A stretch of DNA of 64,000 nucleotides, from assembly GCF_000732195.1 (NCBI RefSeq), contig NZ_JNNU01000006.1, positions 310,001 through 374,000 on the forward strand, read 5' to 3'. The DNA is from Neorhizobium vignae. GTDB taxonomy: Bacteria > Pseudomonadota > Alphaproteobacteria > Rhizobiales > Rhizobiaceae. Below, piece by piece: positions 1 through 8,644 of this stretch (position 1 is its first letter; every line of letters begins with the position of its first letter). The position numbers and the translations under genes are program-made. A model generated the notes under the pieces. The model did no database searches. It saw only the letters and a program-made list of their open reading frames with translations, and was not told the origin of the DNA.

Positions 1-1
1 G

Positions 2-316
2 GTCAACCTGGCGATCCAGGATGCGGTGGCGGCCGCCAATATCCTGGCTGCCCCTTTGCGCGAAAACCGTCTCGCCGATGCCGATCTCGCCGCCGTCGAA
101 AAGCGGCGCAGTTTCCCGACCAGGGCGACGCAGAAGCTGCAGTTGATGATGAGGAGCAGTCGGCGAACGGATCAGGTGGACGATCGCAAAAGCAAGGGTC
201 CGCCGGCCTTCATCCGGGGCATCGCCCGCTTTCCGCTGCTCGCCCATCTCGCCGGCCGGCTGATCGGCCTCGGCTTCCGCATGGAGCATGTGCGGGTGAA
301 ACAAGGCAACCTTTGA
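2..316 (+). CDS. FAD-dependent oxidoreductase, C-terminal part (5' end outside window)
   Basis: The reading frame is open from base 2, so the gene begins upstream of the window. The first residues, VNLAIQDAVAAANIL, match the conserved segment after the GD motif in PHBH/UbiH-type flavin monooxygenases, where it helps bind the FAD ribityl chain. The remaining hundred residues are the usual helical tail. Family knowledge gives an FAD and NAD(P)H-dependent oxygenase or oxidoreductase, but the substrate cannot be read from this fragment. It ends 42 bases before the DUF2937 gene on the same strand. Confidence 0.7.
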   Translation, partial: VNLAIQDAVAAANILAAPLRENRLADADLAAVEKRRSFPTRATQKLQLMMRSSRRTDQVDDRKSKGPPAFIRGIARFPLLAHLAGRLIGLGFRMEHVRVKQGNL

Positions 317-358
317 CCCTCCCGCGCCGTTGATCGGCAAAACAACCGAGGTTTTGCC

Positions 359-898
359 ATGCTCATGCTCGGAAGAATGCTCACGATGGCGATGGCGCTG
401 CTGGGCGGAATCTTTTTCTCGCAGGCGCCGGAATTCGCGCAGCAATACCGCCAGCGGATCGGCGGGGCGCTCGACGAGTTGAAGATCCTGATCTCGGAAT
501 TCGACGCCCAGGCCAATCACAACGGCCTCGACCGCCAGGAGGCGCTCAACATCTATTCCGTCTCGCCGCAGACCTTCCTGCGCAATCAGGGCGAAGCGAT
601 GCGGCGCACTTTTTCGCGTTATGAGATGCTTGCCGAGCAGCAGAAAGAGCTGACCCTGGCGCCCCCTTTCACCAAGCCGTTCGTCGTGATGCGCAATCCT
701 GATTCGACGACGTTTGCGAATGCCTGGCGCGATTTCGTGCCCGGCGTGCCGGTGGATTTCGCGGGCCTCACCTGGGCGGCGGGCGGGTTTTTCTGCGGCT
801 GGCTGATTGCAGCCCTGCTGGGCGCTGCCCGTCGCGGCGTCGTTCGCTCGGTAAGGCGGCCGAAACGGATGGACCAGACGCCGACGATTGCCCGATAA
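359..898 (+). CDS. DUF2937 family inner-membrane protein
   Basis: This 179-residue protein has a hydrophobic N-terminal segment (about residues 3-22), a polar helical middle rich in Gln and Glu, and a second membrane segment at about 135-157 followed by an Arg-rich tail. That layout and the N-terminal FFSQAPEFAQQY stretch match the DUF2937 family, whose function is unknown. A GAGG motif 8 bases before the ATG supports the start. It probably exposes its central helical region to the periplasm, which is an inference from the two-helix topology. Confidence 0.75.
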   Translation: MLMLGRMLTMAMALLGGIFFSQAPEFAQQYRQRIGGALDELKILISEFDAQANHNGLDRQEALNIYSVSPQTFLRNQGEAMRRTFSRYEMLAEQQKELTLAPPFTKPFVVMRNPDSTTFANAWRDFVPGVPVDFAGLTWAAGGFFCGWLIAALLGAARRGVVRSVRRPKRMDQTPTIAR

Positions 899-905
899 AC
901 GGAAG

Positions 906-982
906 TGGTGATCCCAGATGGATTCGAACCATCGGCCTCAGGATTAGGAATCCTGCGCTCTATCCTGCTGAGCTATGGGACC
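906..982 (-). tRNA. tRNA-Arg (anticodon CCT)
   Basis: The reverse complement folds into a complete 77-nt cloverleaf with an encoded CCA end. The anticodon stem CAGGA/TCCTG encloses the loop TTCCTAA, giving anticodon CCT for AGG codons. The T arm has GATGG-TTCGAAT-CCATC. The acceptor stem pairs fully, with one G-T pair. Confidence 0.95.
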
Positions 983-993
983 ACATGAGGAAT

Positions 994-1022
994 TCCATAC
1001 AAAAGGCGAGGCGTTTAGCCAA
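994..1022 (-). promoter_or_regulatory. Candidate sigma70 promoter of tRNA-Arg(CCT)
   Basis: On the minus strand TTGGCT (1017-1022) and TATGGA (994-999) are separated by 17 bases. This places transcription start a few bases before the mature tRNA. The -35 box is good and the -10 box is moderate. Confidence 0.45.
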
Positions 1023-1035
1023 GCCTTTTGTCTCG

Positions 1036-2199
1036 TCATTCCGTCAACCGCTGTTCGGCCAGCCGAACCCAGTAGGAAATGCCGTAGGAAATCGCCTCGT
1101 CGTCGAAATCGTAATGCGGGTTGTGGAGGGCGGCCGTATCGCCGTTGCCGATGAAGATGAAGGCGCCGGGGCGGCGTTTCAGCATGAAGGCGAAGTCCTC
1201 GCCGGCCATGGTCGGCTCGACATTGGTGTCGACGTTGGAAGCACCCACCACCTCTGCCGCGACGCCGATCGCGTGATCGGTTTCGAGGTCATGGTTGAAG
1301 GTGACCGGGCACTGGCGGTAATAATCGATCTCAGACGTGGCGCCATGGGCGCTGACGATGCCCTCGACGATCTGGCGGATGCGGTTTTCGGCAAGATCGC
1401 GGGTCTCTTCGCTGAGCGTCCGGACCGTGCCCCACAGCGTCGCCTGGTCGGGAATGATGTTATACGCCGTGCCGGCGTCGAAGCGGGTCACGGAAATGAC
1501 GATCGAGTGAACCGGGTCGGCGTTGCGGGCGGCGATCGCCTGCAGGCTGCCGACCAGCTGCGAACCGATGAAGATCGGGTCGATGGTCTTGTGCGGCTGG
1601 GCGGCATGGCCGCCGCGGCCCTTGATGGTGATGGTGAAGCGGTCGGGCGCCGCCATGATGCCGCCCTTGCGGATGGCAAACTGGCCGAGCGGAATGCCCG
1701 GCATGTTGTGCATGCCGTAGACTTCGTCGATGCCGAACCGCTCCATCATGCCGTCCTCGACCATCGCCAGAGCCCCGGCGCCACCCTCCTCGGCGGGCTG
1801 GAAGATCAGCGCCACGGTGCCGTTGAAATTGCGGGTTTCCGCGAGGTATTTCGCCGCACCCAGGAGCATGGATGTGTGACCGTCGTGGCCGCAGGCGTGC
1901 ATCTTGCCGGGGGCTTTCGACGCCCAGGGTTTGCCGGTGATTTCGGTGAGCGGCAGGGCGTCCATATCGGCGCGGAGCCCGATCGTGCGGCCGCCCGGTC
2001 CCTTGCCGCGGATGATTCCGACGACGCCGGTACGGCCGATGCCGGGCACGACTTCGTCGACGCCGAATTCCTTCAGCTTCTGTTCCACGAAGGAGGCGGT
2101 GTTCTCAACCTCGTAAAGAATCTCGGGATTTTCATGAAGATATCGTCGCCACTCGCTGACTTCGACCTGAAGTTCGGCGGCCCGGTTCAAAATCGGCAT
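1036..2199 (-). CDS. M20 family metallo-amidohydrolase (hippurate hydrolase / aminoacylase-like)
   Basis: This 387-residue protein has the M20D architecture of a metal-binding catalytic domain interrupted by a dimerisation lid. The MHACGHDGHTSML segment supplies the metal-ligand Cys/His and Asp, QPAEEGGAGA gives the catalytic Glu pair, and the late TMAGEDFAFML is also typical. Family members hydrolyse N-acyl amino acids (hippurate, N-acetyl amino acids, IAA conjugates) in the cytosol. The substrate here is not determined. It is divergent from the carboxypeptidase gene, with a 158-base shared upstream region. Confidence 0.88.
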   Translation of the reverse strand: MPILNRAAELQVEVSEWRRYLHENPEILYEVENTASFVEQKLKEFGVDEVVPGIGRTGVVGIIRGKGPGGRTIGLRADMDALPLTEITGKPWASKAPGKMHACGHDGHTSMLLGAAKYLAETRNFNGTVALIFQPAEEGGAGALAMVEDGMMERFGIDEVYGMHNMPGIPLGQFAIRKGGIMAAPDRFTITIKGRGGHAAQPHKTIDPIFIGSQLVGSLQAIAARNADPVHSIVISVTRFDAGTAYNIIPDQATLWGTVRTLSEETRDLAENRIRQIVEGIVSAHGATSEIDYYRQCPVTFNHDLETDHAIGVAAEVVGASNVDTNVEPTMAGEDFAFMLKRRPGAFIFIGNGDTAALHNPHYDFDDEAISYGISYWVRLAEQRLTE

Positions 2200-2266
2200 A
2201 CTGTTCCCTGTTGCTGGCTGGTCACGCGGTTATGACAAGTCCTCCCGGCCGGAGTGTGCCTGTCAT

Positions 2267-2283
2267 GATTGACGTAATCAATC
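2267..2283. promoter_or_regulatory. Inverted repeat in divergent amidohydrolase/carboxypeptidase promoter region
   Basis: GATTGA and TCAATC flank a 5-base spacer, forming a perfect 6-bp inverted repeat about 70 bases upstream of both start codons. The size suits a dimeric repressor or activator site, but no regulator is evident nearby. The assignment is weak. Confidence 0.25.
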
Positions 2284-2357
2284 TTCTTTGCCATTGGTTG
2301 GCCACATAGGCCGCATATGCGCCACACTCGTTAAAGCCGCAACAACGAGGGACACCC

Positions 2358-3455
2358 TTGCCGACTTCAAGCCTCCGATCCGTGTCCGCAACCCGGCTGA
2401 TTTCTGCCGTTACGGCCATTGGGCTTTTCGTATCCGCAGGAAGCGCCGCCGCCAATCCCAAGATGGTGATCGACGCCAGGACCGGCAAAGTGATCGCCCA
2501 TGAGGACGCGTTCCTGAAGTGGTATCCGGCCTCGCTGACCAAGCTGATGACCGCATACGTGACCTTCAAGGCGTTGAAGTCCGGCAGGCTTACGCTCGAT
2601 ACGCCTGTCGTCATGAGCAAGAAGGCGACCGATCAGCCGGCGAGCAAGATGTATTTCAAGCCGGGCTCCAAGCTCACCATGGACAGCGCCTTGAAAATCC
2701 TGCTCGTCAAGTCGGCCAACGACGTGGCGGTCGCAGTCGCCGAGACCGTCGGCGGCTCGCTCGACCAGTTCGTGGCGATGATGAACAGTCAGGCCCAGTC
2801 GCTCGGCATGACCTCGACGCGCTATATCAATCCCCATGGCCTGCCCGGCAAGGGCCAGTATTCGACGGCGCGCGATCTTGCGCTGCTGACGCTGCGCCTC
2901 AAGCAGGATTTTCCGGAATACCAGAGCTATTTTTCGCTCGAGGGCATCGATACCGGCGCCAAGCAATATCCGAACTTCAATACGCTGATCGGCCGTTTCG
3001 ATGGCGCCGACGGGATGAAGACCGGCTTCATCTGCGCCTCCGGCTTCAATCAGGTCGGTTCGGCGACGCGCGACGGCCGCACGGTGATCTCCGTGGTGCT
3101 GGGTTCCGACAGCCTTGCCGGCCGCGCCGACGACACGGCCAACCTTCTGCAGCAGGGACTGACCTCGCCGTGGAACCAGGGCGTGCCGCTGACATCGCTG
3201 CAGCCTTATGGAGATATGGCCGAGGTCAACGACGTCAGCGCCACGATCTGCAATCCGCAGGCGGCCAAGGTGCGCAGCGAAACCCGTGACGATGCCGGCC
3301 GTACTGTCCAGCATTCGCCCTATATCCACGAGATGGACCGCCCGCCGGTCTACAGCTTCGCCGGCCTTATTCCCGGCAGCGAGCAGATCGCTTCAACCAA
3401 GGGCAAGAACGAGATCGCCAACGTGCCGATCCCGCAGCCGCGCCCGACATTCTGA
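2358..3455 (+). CDS. dacC: D-alanyl-D-alanine carboxypeptidase (penicillin-binding protein, S11 family)
   Basis: This 365-residue exported serine peptidase trims the terminal D-Ala from peptidoglycan stem pentapeptides. All three S11 active-site motifs are present: SLTK at 59-62 (nucleophile Ser59), SAN at 119-121 and KTG at 220-222. A signal peptide covers about residues 1-32, ending AGSAAA. The gene starts at TTG behind GAGG with a 7-base spacer. The CobW GTPase gene follows after only 13 bases, so the two are probably cotranscribed. The symbol is by family resemblance and dacA/dacF naming is also possible. Confidence 0.88.
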   Translation: MPTSSLRSVSATRLISAVTAIGLFVSAGSAAANPKMVIDARTGKVIAHEDAFLKWYPASLTKLMTAYVTFKALKSGRLTLDTPVVMSKKATDQPASKMYFKPGSKLTMDSALKILLVKSANDVAVAVAETVGGSLDQFVAMMNSQAQSLGMTSTRYINPHGLPGKGQYSTARDLALLTLRLKQDFPEYQSYFSLEGIDTGAKQYPNFNTLIGRFDGADGMKTGFICASGFNQVGSATRDGRTVISVVLGSDSLAGRADDTANLLQQGLTSPWNQGVPLTSLQPYGDMAEVNDVSATICNPQAAKVRSETRDDAGRTVQHSPYIHEMDRPPVYSFAGLIPGSEQIASTKGKNEIANVPIPQPRPTF

Positions 3456-3468
3456 ACGGGAACAGGTC

Positions 3469-4632
3469 ATGTCTTCTCCTCGCAGCCGGATTCCGGTCTC
3501 CATCCTCACCGGTTTTCTCGGCGCAGGAAAGTCAACCCTGCTGAACCGCATCCTCAAGGATCCGGGCACCAGCGATACGGCCGTGATCATCAACGAGTTC
3601 GGCGAGGTCGGGATCGACAATTTCCTGGTCGAAGCGTCGGGCGACGCGTTGCTAGAGATCGCCAATGGCTGCCTCTGCTGCACGGTGCGCGGCGAGCTGG
3701 TGGATTCGCTCGCTTCCATCATGGACGGCATCCAGACCGGCCGGCTGAGGCCGATCCGCCGCATCGTCATCGAAACCACGGGCCTTGCAGACCCGGCACC
3801 GGTCATGCAGTCGGTGATGGGCAATCCGGTCATCGCGCAAAATTTCGAGCTCGACGGCGTCATCACCGTGGTCGATGCGGTGAACGGCGTCTCCACGCTC
3901 GACCGTCACCAGGAGGCCGTGAAGCAGGTGGCGGTGGCCGACCGGCTGATCATCTCCAAGCTGTCGATGGCGGATGCGCCGCAGCTTGCGGCGCTGAAAA
4001 GCCGGCTTGCCGCGCTCAATCCGCGGGCGCTGGTCGTCGATGGAGACAGCGAGGAGGCCGGCACGGCTGGCATTCTGGTGAACGGCCTCTACGACCCCGC
4101 GACGAAGATCGCCGACGTGGATCGCTGGCTGCATGACGAGCTCGCGAACGATGCCGAAGCGCATCACCACCACGGTCATGGTCATGACCACGATCATCAC
4201 CATGGCCATGAGCACCACGGGCATGGCCATCACCATCATGACGTAAACCGTCACGGCGACGACATCCGCTCCTTCTCGATCATCCACGACAAGCCGATCG
4301 ATCCGATGGCGATCGAGATGTTCATCGACCTGCTGCGCTCGGCCCATGGCGAGAAGCTGCTCAGGATGAAGGCGATCGTGGCGCTTTCCGACAACCCGGA
4401 CCGGCCGCTGGTGCTGCATGGGGTGCAAAGCGTCTTCCATCCGCCGCAGCGGCTGCCGAAATGGCCTGACGGCTCCGACCGGCGCACCCGCATGGTGCTG
4501 ATCACCCAGGGGCTGGAGGAAGCCTTCGTCACGGATCTTTTCGCGGCGTTTACGGGCCAGCCGCGTGTCGACCGGCCGGATCGCGCGGCGCTGGAAGACA
4601 ATCCGCTCGCCGTTCCCGGTCTTCGGATGTAG
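3469..4632 (+). CDS. CobW/ZNG1-family G3E GTPase metallochaperone with His-rich segment
   Basis: This 387-residue P-loop GTPase has Walker A GFLGAGKST (15-23), the metal-binding GCLCC motif (Cys68, Cys70, Cys71) and a C-terminal CobW_C domain. Between them lies an extreme His-rich tract, about residues 232-262, alternating His with Gly and Asp. The family delivers or loads divalent metals, often zinc, with GTP hydrolysis. The usual base-specificity motif (N/T)KxD reads SKLS here, so nucleotide choice may be relaxed. The ATG at 3469 is chosen because upstream codons overlap the carboxypeptidase gene. It is not part of a cobalamin cluster, so a zinc role is more likely than CobW sensu stricto. 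Confidence 0.85.
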   Translation: MSSPRSRIPVSILTGFLGAGKSTLLNRILKDPGTSDTAVIINEFGEVGIDNFLVEASGDALLEIANGCLCCTVRGELVDSLASIMDGIQTGRLRPIRRIVIETTGLADPAPVMQSVMGNPVIAQNFELDGVITVVDAVNGVSTLDRHQEAVKQVAVADRLIISKLSMADAPQLAALKSRLAALNPRALVVDGDSEEAGTAGILVNGLYDPATKIADVDRWLHDELANDAEAHHHHGHGHDHDHHHGHEHHGHGHHHHDVNRHGDDIRSFSIIHDKPIDPMAIEMFIDLLRSAHGEKLLRMKAIVALSDNPDRPLVLHGVQSVFHPPQRLPKWPDGSDRRTRMVLITQGLEEAFVTDLFAAFTGQPRVDRPDRAALEDNPLAVPGLRM

Positions 4633-4638
4633 GTCCGC

Positions 4639-4872
4639 TCAACCCTTGCGGATCAAAAAACGGTGGCCCGTCTCGGTCTTTTCCGAGCGCACCAGTTCGT
4701 GGCCTTCCTGATTGCAGAAATGCGGGATGTCGATGCCGGCCAGAGGATCGGTGGTTTCGATCGCAAGTTCCGTGCCGCTCTCCATGGCTTTCAGCCGGCG
4801 GCGCGTCTTCAGGACGGGCAGGGGACACTTCAGGCCTCTCAAGTCGTAGAGGCCATCGGTGGTCGGGGTCAT
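4639..4872 (-). CDS. tusA: TusA/SirA-family sulfurtransferase-like protein
   Basis: This 77-residue protein has the TusA fold signature: a DLRGLKCPLPVLK motif with persulfide-carrying Cys16 inside CPxP, and a C-terminal beta strand ending HRFLIRK. TusA-like proteins carry sulfur for tRNA thiolation, molybdenum cofactor or other sulfur relays. Its ATG overlaps the stop of the L,D-transpeptidase gene by four bases (ATGA), so translation is probably coupled. The partner enzyme is not in the window. Confidence 0.85.
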   Translation of the reverse strand: MTPTTDGLYDLRGLKCPLPVLKTRRRLKAMESGTELAIETTDPLAGIDIPHFCNQEGHELVRSEKTETGHRFLIRKG

Positions 4873-6185
4873 TCCTGGCTCCAGAACTTCCAGAACGGCT
4901 TCTTCTTTTCTTCGCTGATCGGCGGAGCAGCATAGGCGAGCGGGTTCTGGGCGGGGATCGGAACCGTGGTGGTCGTGCCCTGGGCCGTGGCGACGGTCGG
5001 GACCGTACCGGTGCTCTGCGCGACATTGCCTTGCGCGACGGGGGCGGCGGTCGCGGCAGCCGGCAAGCGGTCCTGCTTCATGCGGTCGGCGGCGGTGCCG
5101 GGACGAAACGTGACGGGGCCTGCAGAGGCGAGCACGGTGTTGGCCGGCTTGTTCTGGGAGGCCATCCGCTTTTCCATCATGTCGCGGAATTCGGACTGGC
5201 TGAGCAGCTTGCCGGCCTCGAGCGAGGTTCCCGTCGGCGCATAGGCGATATCGCGGCCCTTGCGCTTGTCGGCGACCACGGCCTTGCGCTCGGCTTCGGT
5301 CGGCTCATACCAGACCTTGCCGTCGAATTTCTCCAAGGCCTTCTCGTAGGCGACCTTATAGGTCTTTTCGTAGGAGGTCAGGGCCGATACGAGCGCGGGA
5401 GGCGTCGACATGGGCGGGCAGGCGCTGGCAGGCGCAAATGTGCCGTTGCTATCGACCTGCTGGTTGAAGACATACTTCTTTTCGCAGACGTTGACTTCCG
5501 GCGGGCGCTTGGTGACTTCGAAATGATCGAAGCCGGTCTTCAGCATCTTCCAGAAATCATAATTCTGGCTGTCGCGGTGGCGCGCCATGTTGTCCGCCGT
5601 CATGCGGAAGGGGAGAGCCTGGAGCTGCACGGAGGTCTGGCCGCCCTTGAAGGCGTCGCGGGCGAAGGCGTAGATTTCCAGAACCTGTTCGTCGGTCATC
5701 GAATAACAGCCGGACGACGAGCAGGCGCCGTGGATCATCAGGTTGGAGCCGGTACGGCCGTTTGCGGCATCGTAGCGGTTCGGGAAACCGGTATTGATGG
5801 CAAGGTAGTATTTCGAATTCGGGTTCAGGTGCGCCGGCGTCAGGTTGTAGAAACCTTCCGGGGCCTGGCGGTCGCCTTCCTTGATCTTCGGGCCGAGCTT
5901 TCCGGACCAGGCGCAGATGTCGTAGCTCTTGATCACCTCGAAGCGGTTGTCGGCCCTGGCCTTCCAGACTTCCAGCTTGCCCTCTTCCTTGAGGATGCGG
6001 ATCATGATCGGCGAATTGCGCGGCATGTTCTTCTTCTGCATCTCGGCGAGAATGCTCGAAGGCAGCGGCTGCTCGACCTTGTTCTTGACGCTCTTCAGGT
6101 CGATGCTAGCGGAATCGAGCGTATCGTTACAGCCTGTCAGGGCCGTTGCGACGAGGAGAGCGAAAGCGATGTGTTTCAGGCGCAT
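4869..6185 (-). CDS. Murein L,D-transpeptidase (YkuD/YafK type) lipoprotein
   Basis: The product begins with a lipoprotein signal, MRLKHIAFALLV, and lipobox LTGC, so it should be anchored to a membrane after cleavage. The catalytic motif HGACSSSGCYSM carries the essential His (about 152) and Cys (about 160) of L,D-transpeptidases. These make 3-3 crosslinks or attach proteins to meso-DAP, or in YafK-type members cleave such links. The C-terminal third is Pro/Ala/Thr-rich low complexity. An in-frame ATG five codons upstream (6200) is an alternative start. Neither start has a strong ribosome binding site, and the one used was chosen for the signal peptide. Confidence 0.82.
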   Translation of the reverse strand: MRLKHIAFALLVATALTGCNDTLDSASIDLKSVKNKVEQPLPSSILAEMQKKNMPRNSPIMIRILKEEGKLEVWKARADNRFEVIKSYDICAWSGKLGPKIKEGDRQAPEGFYNLTPAHLNPNSKYYLAINTGFPNRYDAANGRTGSNLMIHGACSSSGCYSMTDEQVLEIYAFARDAFKGGQTSVQLQALPFRMTADNMARHRDSQNYDFWKMLKTGFDHFEVTKRPPEVNVCEKKYVFNQQVDSNGTFAPASACPPMSTPPALVSALTSYEKTYKVAYEKALEKFDGKVWYEPTEAERKAVVADKRKGRDIAYAPTGTSLEAGKLLSQSEFRDMMEKRMASQNKPANTVLASAGPVTFRPGTAADRMKQDRLPAAATAAPVAQGNVAQSTGTVPTVATAQGTTTTVPIPAQNPLAYAAPPISEEKKKPFWKFWSQE

Positions 6186-6366
6186 CGGTACGGACCACAT
6201 AGACTTGGAACGACGAACGAATTCGGTACAGGACTTCTATGAATAAAGCGGTAATCTTTACATATTCTTAACCGCTTGCGCAGGCCTGTCCAGCAAAACC
6301 GCCCGGCACCCAATGTTATCAGCAATATGGCCAAATTTGGCTATTGGCGTGGCGGAGGCCCGAAGA

Positions 6367-7320
6367 TCAGAGATTGCGGCCGATATCGAGGAATTTCTGC
6401 CGGCGTGCAGCCCGCACTTCGTCGCCCGAAAGCCTGCCGAGATCTTCCAGCGCCGAAGCGATGACCTTGCCCGTCGCGGCGATGACGGCCTCGGGTTCGC
6501 GATGTGCGCCGCCGACCGGCTCCGGAATGATGTCGTCGATGATGCCGAGGCCCTTCAGGTCTTCGGCGGTGATCTTCATGTTGGTTGCTGCTTCGCGGGC
6601 GCGGGTCGAATCGCGCCAGAGGATCGAAGCCGCGCCTTCCGGCGAGATCACCGAATAGATCGAATGCTCGAGCATGTAGACGCGGTTGCCGGTGGCGATC
6701 GCGATTGCGCCGCCGGAGCCGCCTTCGCCGATCACGACGGAAACCATCGGAACCTTCAGGCCCAGGCACATTTCCGTCGAGCGGGCGATGGCTTCCGCCT
6801 GGCCGCGTTCCTCGGCGCCGACGCCCGGATAGGCGCCTGCCGTATCGATGAGGGTGATGACAGGCAGGTGGAAACGATCGGCCATCTCCATGATCCGGAT
6901 CGCCTTGCGATAGCCTTCCGGACGCGGACTGCCGAAATTGTGCTTCAGGCGGGTCTTGGTGTCATGGCCCTTTTCCTGGCCGATAACGGCAACGGCCATG
7001 CCGTTGAAGCGGGCAAGGCCGGCCTGGATGGCGGCGTCCTCGCCGAAATTGCGGTCGCCGGCGAGCGGCGTGAAATCGGTGAAGAGATGGGCGGAATAAT
7101 CGAGGAAATGCGGTCGCTGCGGATGGCGCGCGACCTGCGTTTTCTCCCAGGCGCCAAGCTTGGAATAGATTTCCCGGGTTGCTTCCCTGACCCGGGTCTC
7201 CAACCTGCCGATTTCCTCGGACGTATCGATGCTTTCGTCCTCGGAGGCGAGCTTTTTGAGCTCGTGAATCTTGCCTTCGAGGTCCGAGATTGGCTTTTCG
7301 AAATCGAGATAAGTCTGCAT
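6367..7320 (-). CDS. accA: Acetyl-CoA carboxylase carboxyltransferase subunit alpha
   Basis: This 317-residue protein matches AccA along its full length: an N-terminal [12 protein letters not shown] helix, the [10 protein letters not shown] segment, [10 protein letters not shown], and the crotonase-like core with [18 protein letters not shown] and IGEGGSGGA (oxyanion holes). AccA pairs with AccD to transfer carboxylate from biotin to acetyl-CoA, giving malonyl-CoA for fatty acid synthesis. It lies 63 bases downstream of xerD on the minus strand, an order common in rhizobia. Confidence 0.97.
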   Translation of the reverse strand: MQTYLDFEKPISDLEGKIHELKKLASEDESIDTSEEIGRLETRVREATREIYSKLGAWEKTQVARHPQRPHFLDYSAHLFTDFTPLAGDRNFGEDAAIQAGLARFNGMAVAVIGQEKGHDTKTRLKHNFGSPRPEGYRKAIRIMEMADRFHLPVITLIDTAGAYPGVGAEERGQAEAIARSTEMCLGLKVPMVSVVIGEGGSGGAIAIATGNRVYMLEHSIYSVISPEGAASILWRDSTRAREAATNMKITAEDLKGLGIIDDIIPEPVGGAHREPEAVIAATGKVIASALEDLGRLSGDEVRAARRQKFLDIGRNL

Positions 7321-7383
7321 GAGAGCCGGTTTCCGGTTGTTTTATCTCAGGAACACGGAGTTCCCATTTTCTGTTTGGGGCCT

Positions 7384-8328
7384 CTAATCCCGGTTTTTGG
7401 CCTGTTTTGCAAGAGGGTGGTGTGTTTGAACCAGCTCTCGCAGCCTTTCTTCCAGTACATGCGTGTAGATTTGAGTGGTGGAAATGTCGGAATGGCCGAG
7501 CAGTTCCTGCACAACTCGAAGGTCTGCCCCATTCTGGAGGAGGTGGCTTGCGAAGGCATGGCGCATCACATGGGGAGAGATTGCGGCGGCTCTAAGTCCG
7601 GCGCGCGCCGCCAGACCCTTGAGGTCGCGGGCAAATACCTGCCTCGGCAAATACCCCTCCTTGCCGGCGGATGGGAAGAGCCAGGGACTGTCGCCCGTCT
7701 TGGCGAGCGAAGCCTGACGGGCCTGGCCATAGGGTCCGAGAGCCGCGATCGCCGACCTCGATAGCGGCACCAGCCGTTCCTTGTTGCCCTTGCCGCGGAT
7801 GATCAGGAAACGTCCTTCCTGGTCAAGAACCTTGACCGGCAGCGACACGAGTTCGCTGACACGCATGCCGGTCGCATAGAGAAGTTCGAGCAGCGCCAGC
7901 ATTCTGAGGCGCGCAAGCTGATCCGGGCCGGGTTCGGCGGCTTCCTTCGCGGCCAGGTCCAGGAGCCGCGTCACATCGTCCTCGCTCATGATCTTCGGCA
8001 GCGAGCGGCCTTTTTTCGGTGCGTCGAGGATGGCGGTCGGATCATCGCCGCGCAGTCCCTCGGCATAGAGGAATTTGTAGAACTGGCGCATGGCCGACAG
8101 TTTTCTCGCCTGGGACGAGGCAGCAAAACCCTGGGCGCCGAGATGGGCGAGATAGGCGGAGAGATTGGCGCTTTGCGCCGCCAGGGCCGACGTGTTGCCG
8201 GCGGCGAGGAAGGACTGCAGATCTTCTAGGTCGCGTTCGTAGGATATGAGCGTATTGCCGGCGGCACCCCGTTCGGCGCTCATCATTTCGAGAAAGGCTT
8301 CGATATGGGCTCGGGAAAGGTCGGCCAT
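7384..8328 (-). CDS. xerD: Site-specific tyrosine recombinase XerD
   Basis: This 314-residue tyrosine recombinase acts with XerC at dif to resolve chromosome dimers. The catalytic set is complete: Arg156, Lys180, His253, Arg256, His279 and nucleophile Tyr288. The N-terminal SAM-like core-binding domain spans about residues 1-95. The ATG at 8328 begins [12 protein letters not shown], the normal XerD start, and longer upstream readings overlap the next small gene. Its place between accA and the aro operon is the core rhizobial location, so it is not a mobile-element integrase. Confidence 0.95.
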   Translation of the reverse strand: MADLSRAHIEAFLEMMSAERGAAGNTLISYERDLEDLQSFLAAGNTSALAAQSANLSAYLAHLGAQGFAASSQARKLSAMRQFYKFLYAEGLRGDDPTAILDAPKKGRSLPKIMSEDDVTRLLDLAAKEAAEPGPDQLARLRMLALLELLYATGMRVSELVSLPVKVLDQEGRFLIIRGKGNKERLVPLSRSAIAALGPYGQARQASLAKTGDSPWLFPSAGKEGYLPRQVFARDLKGLAARAGLRAAAISPHVMRHAFASHLLQNGADLRVVQELLGHSDISTTQIYTHVLEERLRELVQTHHPLAKQAKNRD

Positions 8329-8339
8329 GTTCCCTGCCG

Positions 8340-8498
8340 TTATTGTTGCGGCGTTGCCGGGTTCAACCGCTCGGAAGGAATGCGCACGGTCACGTCGCGC
8401 TCGCGCGGATCCACCAGCATCACGAGAGCCACCATGCTTCCATAAACGATGCCTGCGATCGCCGCCAGCACGAAGAGGAAACGGAAAAGGGTGGGCAT
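8340..8498 (-). CDS. Small single-pass membrane protein upstream of xerD
   Basis: This 52-residue protein has one strong membrane helix (about residues 4-27, [19 protein letters not shown]) and a charged, basic C-terminal tail, [22 protein letters not shown] ribosome binding site precedes the ATG at 8498. It is 11 bases upstream of xerD and divergent from aroK. I recognise it only as a conserved rhizobial hypothetical and give no function. Confidence 0.7.
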   Translation of the reverse strand: MPTLFRFLFVLAAIAGIVYGSMVALVMLVDPRERDVTVRIPSERLNPATPQQ

Positions 8499-8644
8499 AA
8501 AGGACTCCCGGAGTTGCGCCGCAATATATCGATAAAGGTTTACACATCGGCAAGAACAAACAATCCCCCGCATTCTTTGAGGGTTGCGACGGCTTGACGC
8601 TGCCGACGCATTTGTCGATACCGTTTTTCGAAACGGACCTGACA

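Noticed and set aside
985..2235. A 416-codon + strand open frame over the amidohydrolase gene
   Set aside because: The minus-strand gene has clear M20 motifs. The + frame is rich in Asp, Arg and Gly without domains.
7384..8328. XerD as a phage or integron integrase
   Set aside because: N-terminus, length and position beside accA and aroK fit the chromosomal XerD.
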